A stretch of DNA of 64,000 nt, taken from positions 2,481,001-2,545,000 of the forward strand of contig WARS01000027.1 of assembly GCA_008933995.1 (NCBI GenBank), written 5' to 3'. Source of the DNA: Datnioides undecimradiatus (Eukaryota > Chordata > Actinopteri > Lobotiformes > Datnioididae). The translations under genes were made by a program, and so were the position numbers. Below, piece after piece: positions 10,781-23,410 of this stretch; the stretch's first letter is position 1, and each line of letters begins with the position of its first letter. The notes under the pieces are model-generated. The model searched no databases, was not told where the DNA came from, and was given only the letters and a program-made list of their open reading frames with translations.

Positions 10781-10840
10781 CGCATCAATCTTTCCTCCCC
10801 GCTACAATCCAAGATGGCCGTCATCACTTCGCCAATCAGC
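10781..10840 (-). promoter_or_regulatory. cnot2: Likely cnot2 promoter and non-coding first exon with YY1-type site
   Basis: On the minus strand the sequence reads gacggccatcttggattgta, then gggaggaaagattgatgcg followed by gtgagc, a good splice donor at 10780. CGGCCATCTTGG matches the YY1 element commonly found just downstream of TATA-less start sites. A CCAAT motif (ATTGG on the minus strand) lies just upstream at about 10832-10836. The start point of transcription is inferred. Confidence 0.55.
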
Positions 10841-10876
10841 GAGGATGCTGGGATGCCTTTCGCCTCTGACCCACGA

Positions 10877-11060
10877 GCCTCCATCACTGTGACCCCTGAG
10901 CCTTCACTGTCTGACCCCTGAGCCTCCATCACTGTGAGCCCTGAGCCTCCATCACTGTGAGCCCTGAGCCTCCATCACTCTACTGTCTGACCCCTGAGCC
11001 TCCATCACTCTACTGTCTGACCCCTGAGCCTCCATCACTGTGAGCCCTGAGCCTCCATCA
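10877..11060. repeat. Minisatellite with mixed 23- and 30-base units
   Basis: Head-to-tail units built on CCCTGAGCCTCCATCACT, alternating between a 23-base form ending GTGAG and a 30-base form ending CTACTGTCTGA. Confidence 0.88.
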
Positions 11061-11572
11061 CAATTGGGTGAGGTTGGTTTTGTGAGTGTTTAAGACATTA
11101 AATGATGTTTAATTGCACATTTTTAACCATTAAATGTGCATCTGGTCTGACTCTGTGGACCTCCTTAAACTGTTATTTAATACAATAATCTGGTTTCACA
11201 TTTTCATCAATGATAAAATGACGATTTTCACATCTAAGATATGGAGCATCATGTTTGGCATCACGTCTATCAAAAGCAGGTGATGTTATGTTCCTGTTAG
11301 GCCTCGTGGGGGCGCTGTTGCCTTCCTGTTACTGTAAATATAGATCCTGTTCAGTGTCGCCTCCAGAGGATGGCAGTAATGCAACGCTGTGGATGCGGAT
11401 ATTAAAAATACACGATTCAAGTAAAGGTCTTCCATGTGTATCTTTGGCAATTTGTACATAAAGCATGAGTAAAAGTCCTTATTTTGCAGTAAAATATCCG
11501 ATTTCATGTGTGAAATCTCGTTCATAGCAGTTTAATGACGCAAGATAATTATTTCAATTAGAAATAATAAAG

Positions 11573-11730
11573 ATTAAAGAGCCTTTATTGTCCCACAGCG
11601 GGGAAACTGCATTGTCGCAACAGCAGATGTAAGAGCAGCATCAAACAAGCAGTAGAAGCGTACAGTATAAAAATACTATAATCACAATAAATGTGAAAAT
11701 ACTCCAATAGACTATACAGAATACTACACT
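11573..11730 (+). repeat. LINE 3'-tail-like dispersed repeat, copy 2
   Basis: Shares cctttattgtcccacagcgg, then a stretch close to aaactgcattgtcgcaacag, with 1656-1790. Confidence 0.6.
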
Positions 11731-12770
11731 ATACAATGAAACAATGCTGCTGTGTTGTTGGAGATCACAAGACTTTAACAAAGCGATATTTATGATTTCA
11801 TTACGTGTACATAAAAACCTTTAGTGTCACATAAAATGTAAGAAAATGCAATACCAGAATATTTAAATGCATAGTTATAATAATGACCCACAGCTCCAAA
11901 CACTCTTTTTAAAAACAAACTGTCGGACACAAAACGTGAGAAAATAGCCTGACTTTGACTCATTACACATGAATCATTGTATTCTAATGCTCCTTTCTGT
12001 TTGAGCCGCATTAAACTACATTAACACAGCCCGTCACTCCGACCCGTCCGAGCCTCAGCCTCTAGCTCTGTTTGCTTCCCCGCCATGTTTTCAAGCCTCT
12101 CCGATCTAAGTACTATTTCCGGGGTGGTGGGCGGGCTTTCAGGGATTTCCTGGGTGTTCATTGGCAGAGTTACCATCAAATATAGACGGACCTACAAATT
12201 CACCAATCACACGATTGTTTTTTGAATCAGCACCTTCTCTCGCTCTTGTCTCGGTGTGCGAGTTACATAGATCCTCACAGGCTCAGACTAACAGTAATCC
12301 AAAATATACTAGACAACTAAACCATATTTCTGTTTCGATAACGCTTTATTAGTTGTTATTTGGAAAATTTACAAGATACACAGCAGTATGTAATTAGTTA
12401 TATACCATTATTCTGTACATACAATTATGATCATATTTTGTGTATCAGCTATGTCCTGTTTGATCCAAACTCAGCTCATGAAAAGTGGGATAACCTCATG
12501 TGAGTTAAGTAATGCAGCATTCTGTGACTTTAACCACGGCAGAAATGAAAAAAGTAAATATAAAGTGTTGTGGCACATCGCGCATGCTGAGACTATGCTC
12601 CGTAAAACCGCTTAAAGCTACACTTATAATATTTGAAGGTTGCTTTAGTTTAATAAATCTTTTGTTGCTGTGATATTTTACGGTGTAAACACCTCAAACG
12701 GCGGGCGGAAGTCATATTTCAGCGGTTGCATAATGTAGGTAACGTAGCAGTTATTCAGATACTCGTTTCT

Positions 12771-12842
12771 GATTGGACGATCACACTTACGCTGCATCTG
12801 ACCAATGAACGACCTGCTAGCAGCTGCCAGCAGTAATATAAG
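12771..12842 (+). promoter_or_regulatory. H2A promoter (two CCAAT boxes and a TATA box)
   Basis: ATTGG at 12772-12776 and ACCAAT at 12801-12806 are CCAAT elements in both orientations. TAATATAAG at 12834-12842 is a TATA box about 55 bases before the H2A ATG. This is the usual layout of replication-dependent histone promoters. Confidence 0.7.
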
Positions 12843-12853
12843 CAAGACTATAG

Positions 12854-13282
<429 letters not shown>

Positions 13283-13317
13283 ACACCCGGAGCCAGCGGC
13301 TTCAAAGTTAACACAAC

Positions 13318-13333
13318 GGCTCTTTTAAGAGCC
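13318..13333 (+). promoter_or_regulatory. Histone 3'-end stem-loop of H2A
   Basis: GGCTCTTTTAAGAGCC, a perfect 6-base-pair stem with a 4-base loop, bound by SLBP in replication-dependent histone mRNAs. A purine-rich segment (CAGAAGAG, about 13346) fits the U7 snRNA target. Confidence 0.93.
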
Positions 13334-14299
<966 letters not shown>

Positions 14300-14327
14300 A
14301 CCTCACCCACGGCTTCAACAACACAAC

Positions 14328-14343
14328 GGCTCTTTTCAGAGCC
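14328..14343 (+). promoter_or_regulatory. Histone 3'-end stem-loop of H4
   Basis: GGCTCTTTTCAGAGCC, a perfect 6-base-pair stem, 28 bases after the stop codon. Confidence 0.94.
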
Positions 14344-14859
14344 ACACACACCTCAACGAGCAAAGTCCTGCTCTCATTGTGTGTCTTTAATGTACTGCTG
14401 TACAACTACAATGTTACAAAACTAGAATCAAATACATCTAATAAAAACATGTCTTTCAGTGTCTGTCAATCAACTCTAGTCATTTCTGACTATAATCACT
14501 CATGTATATGTACGTGCAATACACGAATTACATTTTCAAACTTTTAGTTAAATAATATGAATGGCCGAAACAGCTATCTACAGTGACCATGTATGTGCAT
14601 AACCTGAGTCATCTGAATAGCTTAACACACATAAGTTACTGGTGAATTTAACAGAAACCCGTGTGATTCATTAATGTGCAGAGCAACACTTCAGTTACAA
14701 CTGTTGTGTGTCATCAGGTACAGTTTACCCTGCGCGACTCTGCAGTAACAGATATGCTGAGCTCTAAAGTGCAGCTGCGTAACAGATGTATAATATATTG
14801 TGCTATTGCTTACTGTTCTAGTGCCGCTCTTACCTTGCTGTTGCAACAATGCAATTTCC

Positions 14860-15150
14860 CCATTTCCCCCTGACGCTCCTTCAGCGACAGGCTGATCCAT
14901 CCGCGGTGCCTGAAGGAGAGGTACTGCAGGTCCTTTACTTCCCTTCCTGCCCGCAGTCAGACTGTTCAATCAAGCTACACTGGCCGGCTCATCACATGTG
15001 CAATATACATAGATAGATTAAGAAAAAGGAGATAATGAAATAAAGCAAAAATAAACAAAAGTCATTAAAGTTAAATAAAATAAGGTGGCGTAGGAGAGAA
15101 GGAAGAGTATACAAACATACATCTTCACATACATATACATATATTCAACA
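14860..15150. other. Spacer, no gene seen
   Basis: No recognisable feature between the duplication arm and the LINE fragment. Confidence 0.4.
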
Positions 15151-15870
15151 CCATCCAGCCGCTGTTACTGGGTCAGAGGGCTGGGGGCCGGAAGTTGTGG
15201 AGTGGGCTGGAAAATGCCTGCTGCTTAACGTGGACAGAACCAAAGACATGGTGATTGACTTCAGGAAGGAAGGAACAGCTGTGCGGCCCCTCTCCATCTG
15301 GGATAGGGATGTCGAACAGGTGGAGGAGTACAAGTAGCTGGGAGTCAACATCGACAGCAGACTGAACTGGAAGATCAACAGCACAGCTGTGAACAAGAAG
15401 GGGAGCAGCAGACTCTATTTCCTGAGGAAGCTGAGGTCCTTCAACGTGTGCAGCAAGATGCTGGAGATCTTCTATCCAGTCATGGCCTCTCTTCTCCTCC
15501 GTGGCCTGCTGGGGGGCAGCATCGGGCCAGTGACGCAACAGACTGAACAGAAAACTTGATCAGGAAGGCTGGCTCCGTCATCGGCTGCAGGCTGGAGACT
15601 TTTGAAGTGCTGGTGGAGAGGAGGACTCTGAACAAACTGCTATCGATCACGGATGACCCCGACCACCCGCTCCACCCTGTGCTGGACAGACGACGAAGCA
15701 CCTTCTCCAAAAGGCTCAGGCAACCGTTGTCTCAGGACTTTGGGAAGTCTTCCCTGCCACGGCGATCCAGACTCTACAACTCCTGTCTGTGTGACAGATG
15801 ACAAACTGTCAGAACAGACACTTGCACTTCTGGCTACGTCTCACCAGAAACTTAGTAGATTTATTCTCTA
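15150..15870 (+). mobile_element. LINE reverse-transcriptase C-terminal fragment, plus strand
   Basis: The translation shows the conserved C-terminal part of a fish LINE reverse transcriptase: NVDRTKDMVIDFRKE, EEYK then a stop then LGVNIDSRLNWK, KKGSSRLYFLRKLRSF, and, after a frame change, IRKAGSVIGCRLETFEVLVE with RRTLNKLLSI. It is truncated at the 5' side and carries a stop plus at least one frameshift, so it is inactive. The clade (CR1/L2/Rex1-like) is inferred from the LETFE and DNPDHPLH-like segments. Confidence 0.85.
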
Positions 15871-15999
15871 CTTTGTAGTATTTGGTATATATTTTCTTAT
15901 ATTTATCTCTTTTTATCTTGGTAAAGATTTTTTGTATATCGTCTCTATTGTCATGCTGGGTGCTTGTTAACTGTTGTTAACATATACACACACACACCA

Positions 16000-16450
16000 G
16001 CATATACACACATGCCCACATACATATACATCTGGTGGGATAGTGGTATGGTTGGTGAACCATCATGAGCTCAGTCAAAGCAAGACCAGTTGAAGGCCGT
16101 ATGTCCTGCGGGACAAAGGCCTTCCTCAGCCTGTCAGTGGAGCAGGTCAGAGACAGCAGCTGCCACTGAATGTGCTCCTCTGCTTTCATTGAGCGTCATG
16201 CAGAGGGTGATGAATGGGGTGTCCAAGGATAAAGCAGAAGCTTGCTGAGGTCCTTCTCTCTGCCTGGTGTTGATTACAGCTCTGCAGCCACTGCAGAGCC
16301 GGCCCTCCCTCACCAGTTTGTCGACGTGGGCGTCCCTCTTCTTAATGCTTCCTCCCCAGCCCATACAGCAGCAGAGGGAGAGGACACTGGCAATATGACA
16401 GTCTGGTAGAACATCTGCAGCAGCTTCTGGCAGATGTTAAAGGACCTGAT
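16000..16450 (-). mobile_element. LINE reverse-transcriptase fragment, minus strand
   Basis: On the minus strand SFNICQKLLQMFYQTV is followed by degraded LINE sequence ending in LTDRLRKAFVPQ-like residues. It belongs to the same broad family as 15150-15870 but faces it, so the two 3' ends converge. Several stops and frameshifts are present. Confidence 0.75.
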
Positions 16451-17422
16451 TGATTTCTATATATTTATTACTTCCACCCACTGCTTGTCTATTTTTTCAT
16501 ATTTCTGTAAATATGATCCTGCCCTGTGTGCTCCGCCCTTCTGCTGCAGCACTGTAATGTCTCCGCTGTGGCACTAATGAAGGAATCCTTAATCCAGCTG
16601 AAACTGATGAATGACACGTGTTACACTTCAGACCCGTGATATTCAGGCCGACCTGGATGTGATCAGTTAGTGTGTGTGTGTGTTAGACAAATGTCTGAAA
16701 CCTCAATGAAACAGTGACTGATGCAGGGCAACGGCTTAACAGAGGGCGGAGGGCTGGCGCTCAGTTAAGCCTTCACTAGATGGAACCATTGCATTGAAAA
16801 TCTGTGTGTGTTGGAAGGACCGCAGCTCTCTCGGTGTGTGTGTGTGGGGAAGAGCCGTTATGACATGGTGCGTTGGTCAGCAAAGCCTTTCTCCGCAGAT
16901 GCAGTGGACCCAACTGGATGTCTTTGAGAGCAGTGGGTGACCCTCTTTGGCGTGGATAGCGCACAGGTTGGCGGTGATCCTCGGAACAGACCCTGGGTAA
17001 AATGACATGTATCTCGAGACACACCCCGCAGGTACTGTGTGACACTGCAGGACTGATTTATGATCATGAAAGATGAATCACAACAGGTTCACAAGAGAGA
17101 ATAGTTGGTTTATTTACAGCAGGATGTTTCATCACATGCATCAGGTCAGAGCGCGGAGCAGGAAGTTCAGTCTGTACAAGTGAAGAAGCTCCAGAGCCGC
17201 TGGTTCCGCCGGACTTTACACCGCAGCAGGTGACGGTGAAAACAAGTGCGCTGCACATGAAAACACGACGCGTCGCTCGTGACAAAGTCAAACTATCTAC
17301 ATGTTCGCAATACGTACGTAAGTATGAAAGTGTCAATGAAGCGTGTGAGCGTGCGGGTTGTGCGGGGACCAGAGGCGCAGGTGCGCGCGGAGGCCAAGTG
17401 CTCGTCAGTGAAACGTGTGCGT
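16451..17422. other. Spacer downstream of H1, no gene seen
   Basis: Low-complexity GT patches only (about 16670 and 16832). No coding signal recognised. Confidence 0.4.
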
Positions 17423-17438
17423 GGCTCTGAAAAGAGCC
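17423..17438 (-). promoter_or_regulatory. Histone 3'-end stem-loop of H1
   Basis: On the minus strand GGCTCTTTTCAGAGCC, identical to the H4 stem-loop, 25 bases after the H1 stop. It is intact although the H1 reading frame is broken. Confidence 0.92.
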
Positions 17439-17463
17439 GTTGTTGGGTGAGAGGAGCGTTCGG

Positions 17464-18106
17464 TTACTTCTTGGCGGCTTTCTTGGCTTTGCCGCACCGC
17501 CCAGCTGCTGTCTTCCGGGGCGGCAGCTGGCCTGTGAAGACGCCTTCTTGGCCCCCGCCGCTGCCACCTTCTTCTTCTTGGGGCTCTTCTTGGCGGCGGG
17601 CTTCTTGGCCGCGGCCGGTTTCTTGGCCTTCTTGGGGGTCGCCTTGCCTTTGGGCTTCTTCACAGGTGAAACTTTCTTGGCAGCAGCAGCAGCGGCAGGG
17701 GCAGCGCACCTTCTTCTTCTTCTTCGCTGCCAGCCTTCGCCTTGTCTTGTAGGGGGCGCGGAACTTTCTTGGCCTGCTTCTTGGCCGCCTTCTTGGGCTT
17801 GTCGGCGCTCTTGCTGGCCTTGAAGGAGCCGGACGCCCCGGTTCCTTTGGTCTGCAGCAGGACTCCCTTCTCCTGGGGCTCTTGATGGCGCGTTTGATGT
17901 AAGGGCTCGTTAGCTATCCACGTCGTAGCCTTGAGCAAGAGCAACGTCTTCATCGTTTATGCTTGCGAGATGCCTTTGCGCTCCTTGGAAGCCTACGGCC
18001 TTCAGGATCAGCTCTTTAGCGCCAGGCCGCTCGCTTCTTACCCGTCTTGGCGGGATTTCTTCGGCGCTTTGGCGGGGCGCAGGTGCGGCAGGGGCGCGAC
18101 TGCCAT
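17464..18106 (-). pseudogene. Linker histone H1, frame broken by several indels
   Basis: H1 binds linker DNA at the nucleosome. On the minus strand the sequence begins ATGGCAGTCGCGCCC (18106) and ends AAGAAAGCCGCCAAGAAGTAA (17464). Recognisable pieces lie in different frames: APKKSRQDG, KELILKAV, LAQGYDVD, then EKGVLLQTKGTGASGSFK (end of the winged-helix domain), ASKSADKPKKAAKKQAKKVP, PKGKATPKKAKKPAAAKKPA and KAKKAAKK. The full length, about 214 codons, is normal for H1. At least five or six frame changes are needed to read it through, yet the residues between them are well kept and the 3' stem-loop is perfect. It is therefore either a young pseudogene or a real gene damaged by consensus errors. 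The VLLQTKGTGASGSFK form marks a linker histone; the subtype is uncertain. Confidence 0.85.
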
Positions 18107-18600
18107 CGTGTAGTCAGCTCGGCTGATCTCCACTCTGACGCGACTGATTGAAGACCGACGCTCAACGCAGAACTAGAACACGCCATGAAGCCGCGGGGCT
18201 GGCCCTGCCCGCAGCGCCCGCTGCAGCAGCGACTCTCGACGCGTGTTTTCTCCGCGACGATAAACGCGGAAAATCCGCACCTGGAGGCGCCGCCGGGGGC
18301 TCGGGCCGGCTCCGGCCGCTGGGGCAGCACCGTCTCTCCGCGCGCGGGTCGCATACGCCTTTCACCGTCCCTGTGTTTTCGCCGGCAGCCGTTCAAACCC
18401 CCGCCGTGTGCCGCGCAGTCAGCCGCCGCCGCCGCTCTTTTCCTGCTCATTTCTCTCCTAAATGCTCGAAAATCCCGCCGAGTCCCCCTGGAAGCAGCGG
18501 CGACGAGGCGGGACATGTTCCTCTACACACTCCGAGGGAAAACGCTGCTCTCTGGGCGACATCTCCACTGCAGACACGCGTTAGTTTGCCCACTGCAAAC
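18107..18600. other. CpG-rich block upstream of H1
   Basis: Very CpG-dense sequence with open frames on both strands (for example 18185-18814 plus, 18016-18516 minus). These look like by-products of GC-rich sequence: I recognise no domain. It may be a promoter-associated CpG island for H1. Confidence 0.4.
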
Positions 18601-19970
18601 ACACTCCTGCCGGGATCGGCCACCGGCTCAGCTGCACTTCCTGACTCGGTGCCTGTCCTTCATTCCCCATAGCTGTGCTTTGTTCCTGCACAACACGAGC
18701 ACAGTTTCACCACTTTCACCCAAATCTCACATGTTTAAGGCCTTAACATCTGGTTATCACTGCAACAACACTGAGACACCAGCACACACCCGCTCACTGA
18801 GCCTCTGTTTGTGAACCACTGTTCAAACGTGTGTGTGCAGACTCGAGCTCAGAGGGGAATCAGGCTACACACACGCACACACATCAGTCAATAAATGAAT
18901 CAGTGGCACGGACTACATGTGATATAAATTGTGAATTTCCAAAGCAAGGGCATCAAACAGACTGAACTGACCCCACGCACAGTCCATGAGAGCAGGTTCA
19001 GTTCTTCCCACTGTGCCTTGTAATGACTTCACCATATCCTCTGTCACAGTACAGAGAAAAGATGTTCTTCATTCATCACTTCTTTTAAACATGAAGTCAA
19101 TGTCATTGTTAAAATACCAAAGCACAGCAGTGCACAGGCTGTCTAATGAAACCATGGTTCAACATCAGCATATTAAAACATGGCAAATCATAATCATGGT
19201 CTCCTTGGCTGCATCTGCAAGTGATAAAGGCGAGAAGCGAGATGAGGGTGGAGTTGAGCCTTTACCTGTCAGGCTGTGCACCTGCTGATGGGCTCAGTGG
19301 AGAGGAACAGTCTGACGCCCTGATCAAAGGTCAGCTGTGCAGGTTTTATTGGAACCTGTGATCCAGGTCTGTGTCGAGCTGAGTCCAACCTGTATTCAGT
19401 CGCCTGTCTGTCCATGTGTACGTCCTGTTCTGGTGGTCAAAGGTTGCCGTGACCTCACAGAAACCTCAGATGTTTGATGGGATGAGATGATGAATTCTGG
19501 CTGCTCTTTGTATCTGGACCCAGAAGAATCCAGGTGAGGGCTGTCAGTGACCTGAGGCACACACCTGGAGGACCTTAGTTCACCTGGTTCACACTTTACC
19601 TGCAGAGCTCCCTCCATGCCTGTTGTTTTTGGGACATCACTCTTTGTTAGCTTTTTGTCTCTGTGTTTGAGCCGGGCTGTGTCAGCATTTCTGAGGCTTA
19701 CTGAGCAGTGAAACTCAGGAGTTTCTGTAAACTTGTGAAGCCTGACGCATCAAAAACAGGTGGAACTGAGATGTCGATCAAACCTTTTAACAAACCCCGG
19801 CTTTTTCCTGCCATATCAGTTTGTTTATGAGGACAGGGCTTCGGCAAACACTCCTCGTCAGAACAGGTTGATGCATAACCAGCCTCCTGAGAAGAAGAAG
19901 AAGAACACCAGCCTGAAAAAAGCCCAGCGCAGCGGCAGTGACTTGACTGGCAGGGCCAGTTGAAAATCAA
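18601..19970. other. Spacer, no gene seen
   Basis: No recognisable coding or RNA feature. A few short CA runs. Confidence 0.4.
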
Positions 19971-19974
19971 ATGT

Positions 19975-20110
19975 AATTCAGTTCAATTCAGTTTTATTTA
20001 TATGGCCCCAATTCACAACCAAAGTCATCTCAGGGCACTTTACAAACAGAGCTCCACCATCAGATGATCAGATGTTCAGCTCTGGAGCCACAAGTATCTG
20101 TAGAGAGGTA
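19975..20110 (+). repeat. Dispersed teleost repeat (TTTATTTATATGGC type)
   Basis: Contains cagttttatttatatggccc, then a stretch close to aattcacaaccaaagtcatc and agggcactttaca. This resembles a very common interspersed repeat end in bony fish. Only one copy is visible in the window, so the call rests on recognition. Confidence 0.5.
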
Positions 20111-20260
20111 CAAGAGAGAGAGAGAGAGACCAGAGAGAAACAAGCACAGCACTAGGGGAGAGAGGACACAGAGTTAATGACATGTAGACATGGTTTACAC
20201 ACAGAGAGGATGGGTCTGAGGAGAGAGAGGAGAGAGAAGGGAGGAGTGTGGAGACCATCG

Positions 20261-20290
20261 TGTGTGTGTGCATGTGTGTGTGCGCCTGTG

Positions 20291-20322
<32 letters not shown>
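20261..20322. repeat. GT microsatellite
   Basis: Interrupted GT run; the long pure block is 20292-20322. GA-rich sequence precedes it. Confidence 0.93.
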
Positions 20323-20323
<1 letters not shown>

Positions 20324-20916
20324 GGATAGTGGTGGGCTTTGATGTCAATCAAAACATCATACTGTGTGATTCCTGCCTGGGTGCTGATGTCATCATACCA
20401 TCCCTCCTGACCTTTGACCTTATGGTCCTCCATCGTCCTCCATCACAGTTTGGCAGACAGTGCTCCCTACACTCTCTCATACTCTTCTTAAATGACTGTC
20501 TGGAGACTTGAGGCTTCACCTGGTGTTTATTGTTTTACCCCATCTTGATGTGTCTCCTCAGAAGATGTTTAACTGTTGGATTGGTGTGAAAAGAACCCAA
20601 ATTGTATATCAGGCAGCTGCGGTGAAAAGCCTGCTGGGGTCATTAAAGCTGTCCTGCTGAATGCTGAAAAACACCTCCTCACAGTGAGCGCTGAGGGTGC
20701 ACACTCAGACCAGCTTGCTTTAAGGTTACTTACCTGCATGGTCGTTTCCAGGACCTCAGGAGTGAAACAGACGCTTCTGCCAGTCAGGAGTTAAAGAGGT
20801 AATGGTCGGGGGCAGGAAATGACATCACACACCTGTGATGACTCCTTACACCCATATCATATTAAAATGTAAATTAAACAGGTTGAATGAGTTAATGCTC
20901 TTATCCTGCAGAGCCT

Positions 20917-21762
20917 GCAAGGTCCCCCTGCTCAAGAAGGAACATGTACAGGACCATCTAAAGTTTGCCAGTGAACACCTGAATGATTCACAGAAGGCTT
21001 GGGATAATGTGATGTGGTCAGATGAGACCAAAATTGAGCTCTTTGGCATCAACTCGACTCGCCGTGTTTGGAGGAGAAATACGAATATGACCCCCAAGAA
21101 CACCATCCCCCACTGTCAAACATGGAGGTGGAAACATTCTTTGGGGCTGTTTTCTCTGCTTCTTGATTACAGAAGGCTTCGCCTCATTGAGGGGCCAATG
21201 AGGGTCATGTACCGTAGAATCTTGGATGAGAACCTCCTGGCCTCAACCAGAACACTGAAGATGGGTCGTGGATGGGTCTCCCAGCATGACAATTACTCAA
21301 AACATACGGCCAGGCAAGAAAGGAGTGGCTCAAGAAGAAGCACATTAGGGTCCTGGAGTGGCCCAGTCATTCTCCAGACCTTAATCCCATTGAAAATCTG
21401 TGGAGGAAGCAGAAACTTCGAGTTGCCAAGCAACTGCCTCGAAACCTTCAGGATTTGGAGCATCTGTAAAGAGGTGGATAACATCACTCCTGATATCTCA
21501 AAGCAAACCTGTTGACCAACTACAAAAAGCGCCCTGGGCGTTAACCGGCAACAAGGGTTTCTCCACCAAGTACTAAGCGTGTTTTGCTTGAGGATCAAAT
21601 ACTTATTTCACTCAATCAAATACAAATTAATTTATTACCTTTATTTTATGTTTTTTTCTGGATTTTTTTGTTGATATTCTGTCTCTCTGTGTTAAAATAA
21701 ACCTACCATAAATTTTATGGACTGTTCATGTCTTTGTAGGGGAGTAGAGTACTGTCCCCCCA
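20917..21762 (+). mobile_element. Tc1-like transposon remnant
   Basis: Transposase fragments read CKVPLLKKEHVQDHLKFA, then WDNVMWSDETKIELFG (first catalytic Asp), VWRRNTNMTPKNTIP, and after frame changes QHDN (second Asp) and a segment corresponding to [10 protein letters not shown] (Glu). The 5' half with the DNA-binding domain is missing, and several frameshifts are present. The tail region (gtgttttgcttgaggatcaa, then atacttatttcactcaatca) resembles the 3' end of other fish Tc1 elements. No matching left terminal repeat was found. Confidence 0.85.
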
Positions 21763-21763
21763 C

Positions 21764-21824
<61 letters not shown>
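21764..21824. repeat. Compound GT/AT/GA microsatellite
   Basis: GT run, then AT run, then GA run, directly after the Tc1 remnant. Confidence 0.93.
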
Positions 21825-22430
21825 CTGTGTAGTTACTGCAGAGTAACCTGGTTTCTGTCATGTTTGTGATCAGGAGGCGACTGTGTAAGAGCCCCTGAGG
21901 CTGAGCGTGGAGTTGTCAGCTTCAGTGATGGGAATTTCGTCTCTTTTCAGAGAACCGGCTCTTTCGGCTCCTCAGATTTTATTTTTGTTGCTTAAATTTA
22001 TTTATTACTAAATTATGTGTAGAATGAATTACTGATGTAAAACATATATCAAATGTTTATTATTTATATGGCTTTATTTGTTTTTAACAGAGTGCTACAA
22101 AAAAATTATAAAATACAAAAACAAAAGATAGTCTCCAAACAGACAATAGCTCCAATCTCTGAATGTGAAAACTATTCCAGTCAAACAACGCGACATCAAC
22201 AAAACAACAAAACACACGCTTTAACAAAATATAAAGATTAAGATGTGCAAACAAAAAGAAAAAAGCAAGGTAAACATCCGGGTAACAGTTTCTACTTATA
22301 AGGGCGGCCTTCAGAAAAACCAAGTACCTCAGCTTTGAGGGGCTGATCCCATTTCTCCTTTCTGTTCAGATCTGCCCTGTTTCGAGGGGACGGGTGTTGC
22401 TACGTGCCATCCGTGAAAAGACATTAAATG
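21825..22430. other. Spacer, no gene seen
   Basis: AT-rich; no feature recognised. Confidence 0.4.
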
Positions 22431-23010
22431 AAATTGCATTGTTGCAACAGCAAGGTAAGAGCGGCAATAGAACAGTAAGCAATAGCACAATATATTATAC
22501 ATCTGTTACACAGGGGGCATCTTCTCTACAGAGAGAAGCAGCTGCACTTTAGAGCTCAGCATATCTGTTACTGCAGAGTCGCGCAGGGTAAACTGTACCT
22601 GATGACACACAACAGTTGTAACTGAAGTGTTGCTCTGCACATTAATGAATCACACGGGTTTCTCATTAAGTGCCAGTAACTTATGTGTTAAGCTATTCAG
22701 ATGACTCAGGTTATGCACATACATGGTCACTGTAGATAGCTGTTTCGGCCATTCATATTATTTAACTAAAAGTTTGAAAATGTAATTCGTGTATTGCACG
22801 TACATATACATGAGTGATTATAGTCAGAAATGACTAGAGTTGATTGACAGACACTGAAAGACATGTTTTTATTAGATGTATTTGATTCTAGTTTTGTAAC
22901 ATTGTAGTTGTACAGCAGTACATTAAAGACACACAGTGAGAGCAGGACTTTGCTCGTTGAGGTGTGTGTGAAAAAGGAAACCGTTGTGTTGTTGAAGCCG
23001 TGGGTGAGGT

Positions 23011-23318
23011 TTAGCCTCCGAAGCCGTACAGGTGCGGCCCTGCCTCTTGAGCGTAGACCACGTCCATGGCGGTGACCGTCTTCCTCTTGGCGTGCTCGGT
23101 GTAGGTGACGGCGTCGCGGATGACGTTCTCCAGGAAGACCTTGAGCACACCGCAGGTCTCCTCGTAGATGAGACCAGAATACGCTTCACACCGCCGCGCG
23201 GCGAGCCAGACGGCGGATGGCGGGCTTAGTGATTCCCTGGATGTTGTCCCAGAGAACACGGGTGACGCTTTGCACCTCCTTTACCGAGTCCTTTGCCTCC
23301 CTTTCCTCTGCCGCTCAT
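23011..23318 (-). pseudogene. Histone H4, broken copy
   Basis: On the minus strand it starts [19 protein letters not shown] and ends YGFGG, but the region is 308 bases long, not 312. The frame shifts right after RH, where the bases for RKVL are altered, and reaches a stop soon after. Further on, [20 protein letters not shown] reads correctly except Arg to Cys at RGV, and another change near [11 protein letters not shown] gives VVYAQEAGP. The 20-base promoter block at 23391-23410 is intact. The 3' stem-loop position (about 22968-22983) reads ggtttcctttttca and no longer forms the palindrome. It is most simply an inverted duplicate of the intact H4 that has lost function; consensus error remains possible. 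Confidence 0.9.
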
Positions 23319-23390
23319 TGTTCTGCTCTTTCAAGTCAAATGAAGAACAAGTGATGTTGAGTCGGTGATGAGCAAGGATACTTAAATTCA

Positions 23391-23410
23391 CTTTGCGGAC
23401 GTAGTTGAAG
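23391..23410 (-). promoter_or_regulatory. H4 promoter block of the broken copy
   Basis: Perfect reverse complement of 13903-13922, 72 bases upstream of the copy's ATG. Confidence 0.6.

Larger units (their letters stand above)
10841..12830. other. Intergenic between cnot2 and the histone cluster
   Basis: Contains a tandem array (10877-11060) and a LINE-tail-like repeat (11573-11730). The remainder is AT-rich, and I see no gene or RNA in it. Confidence 0.5.
22434..23410 (-). repeat. Right arm of the H4 inverted duplication
   Basis: Reverse complement of 13903-14859. Differences include a 28-base block present only here (about 22512-22540 on the plus strand), the loss of the 3' stem-loop, and damage in the H4 frame. 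Its outer end (22431-22455) lies in LINE-tail-like sequence, the same repeat type that ends the left arm. Confidence 0.88.

Noticed and set aside
18185..18814. A 209-residue open frame on the plus strand and a 166-residue frame opposite it
   Set aside because: Both lie in CpG-dense sequence where stops are rare. No domain, no splice context and no family resemblance.
20917..21762. A second intact Tc1 transposase gene
   Set aside because: Frames change at least twice and the N-terminal half and left terminal repeat are missing.
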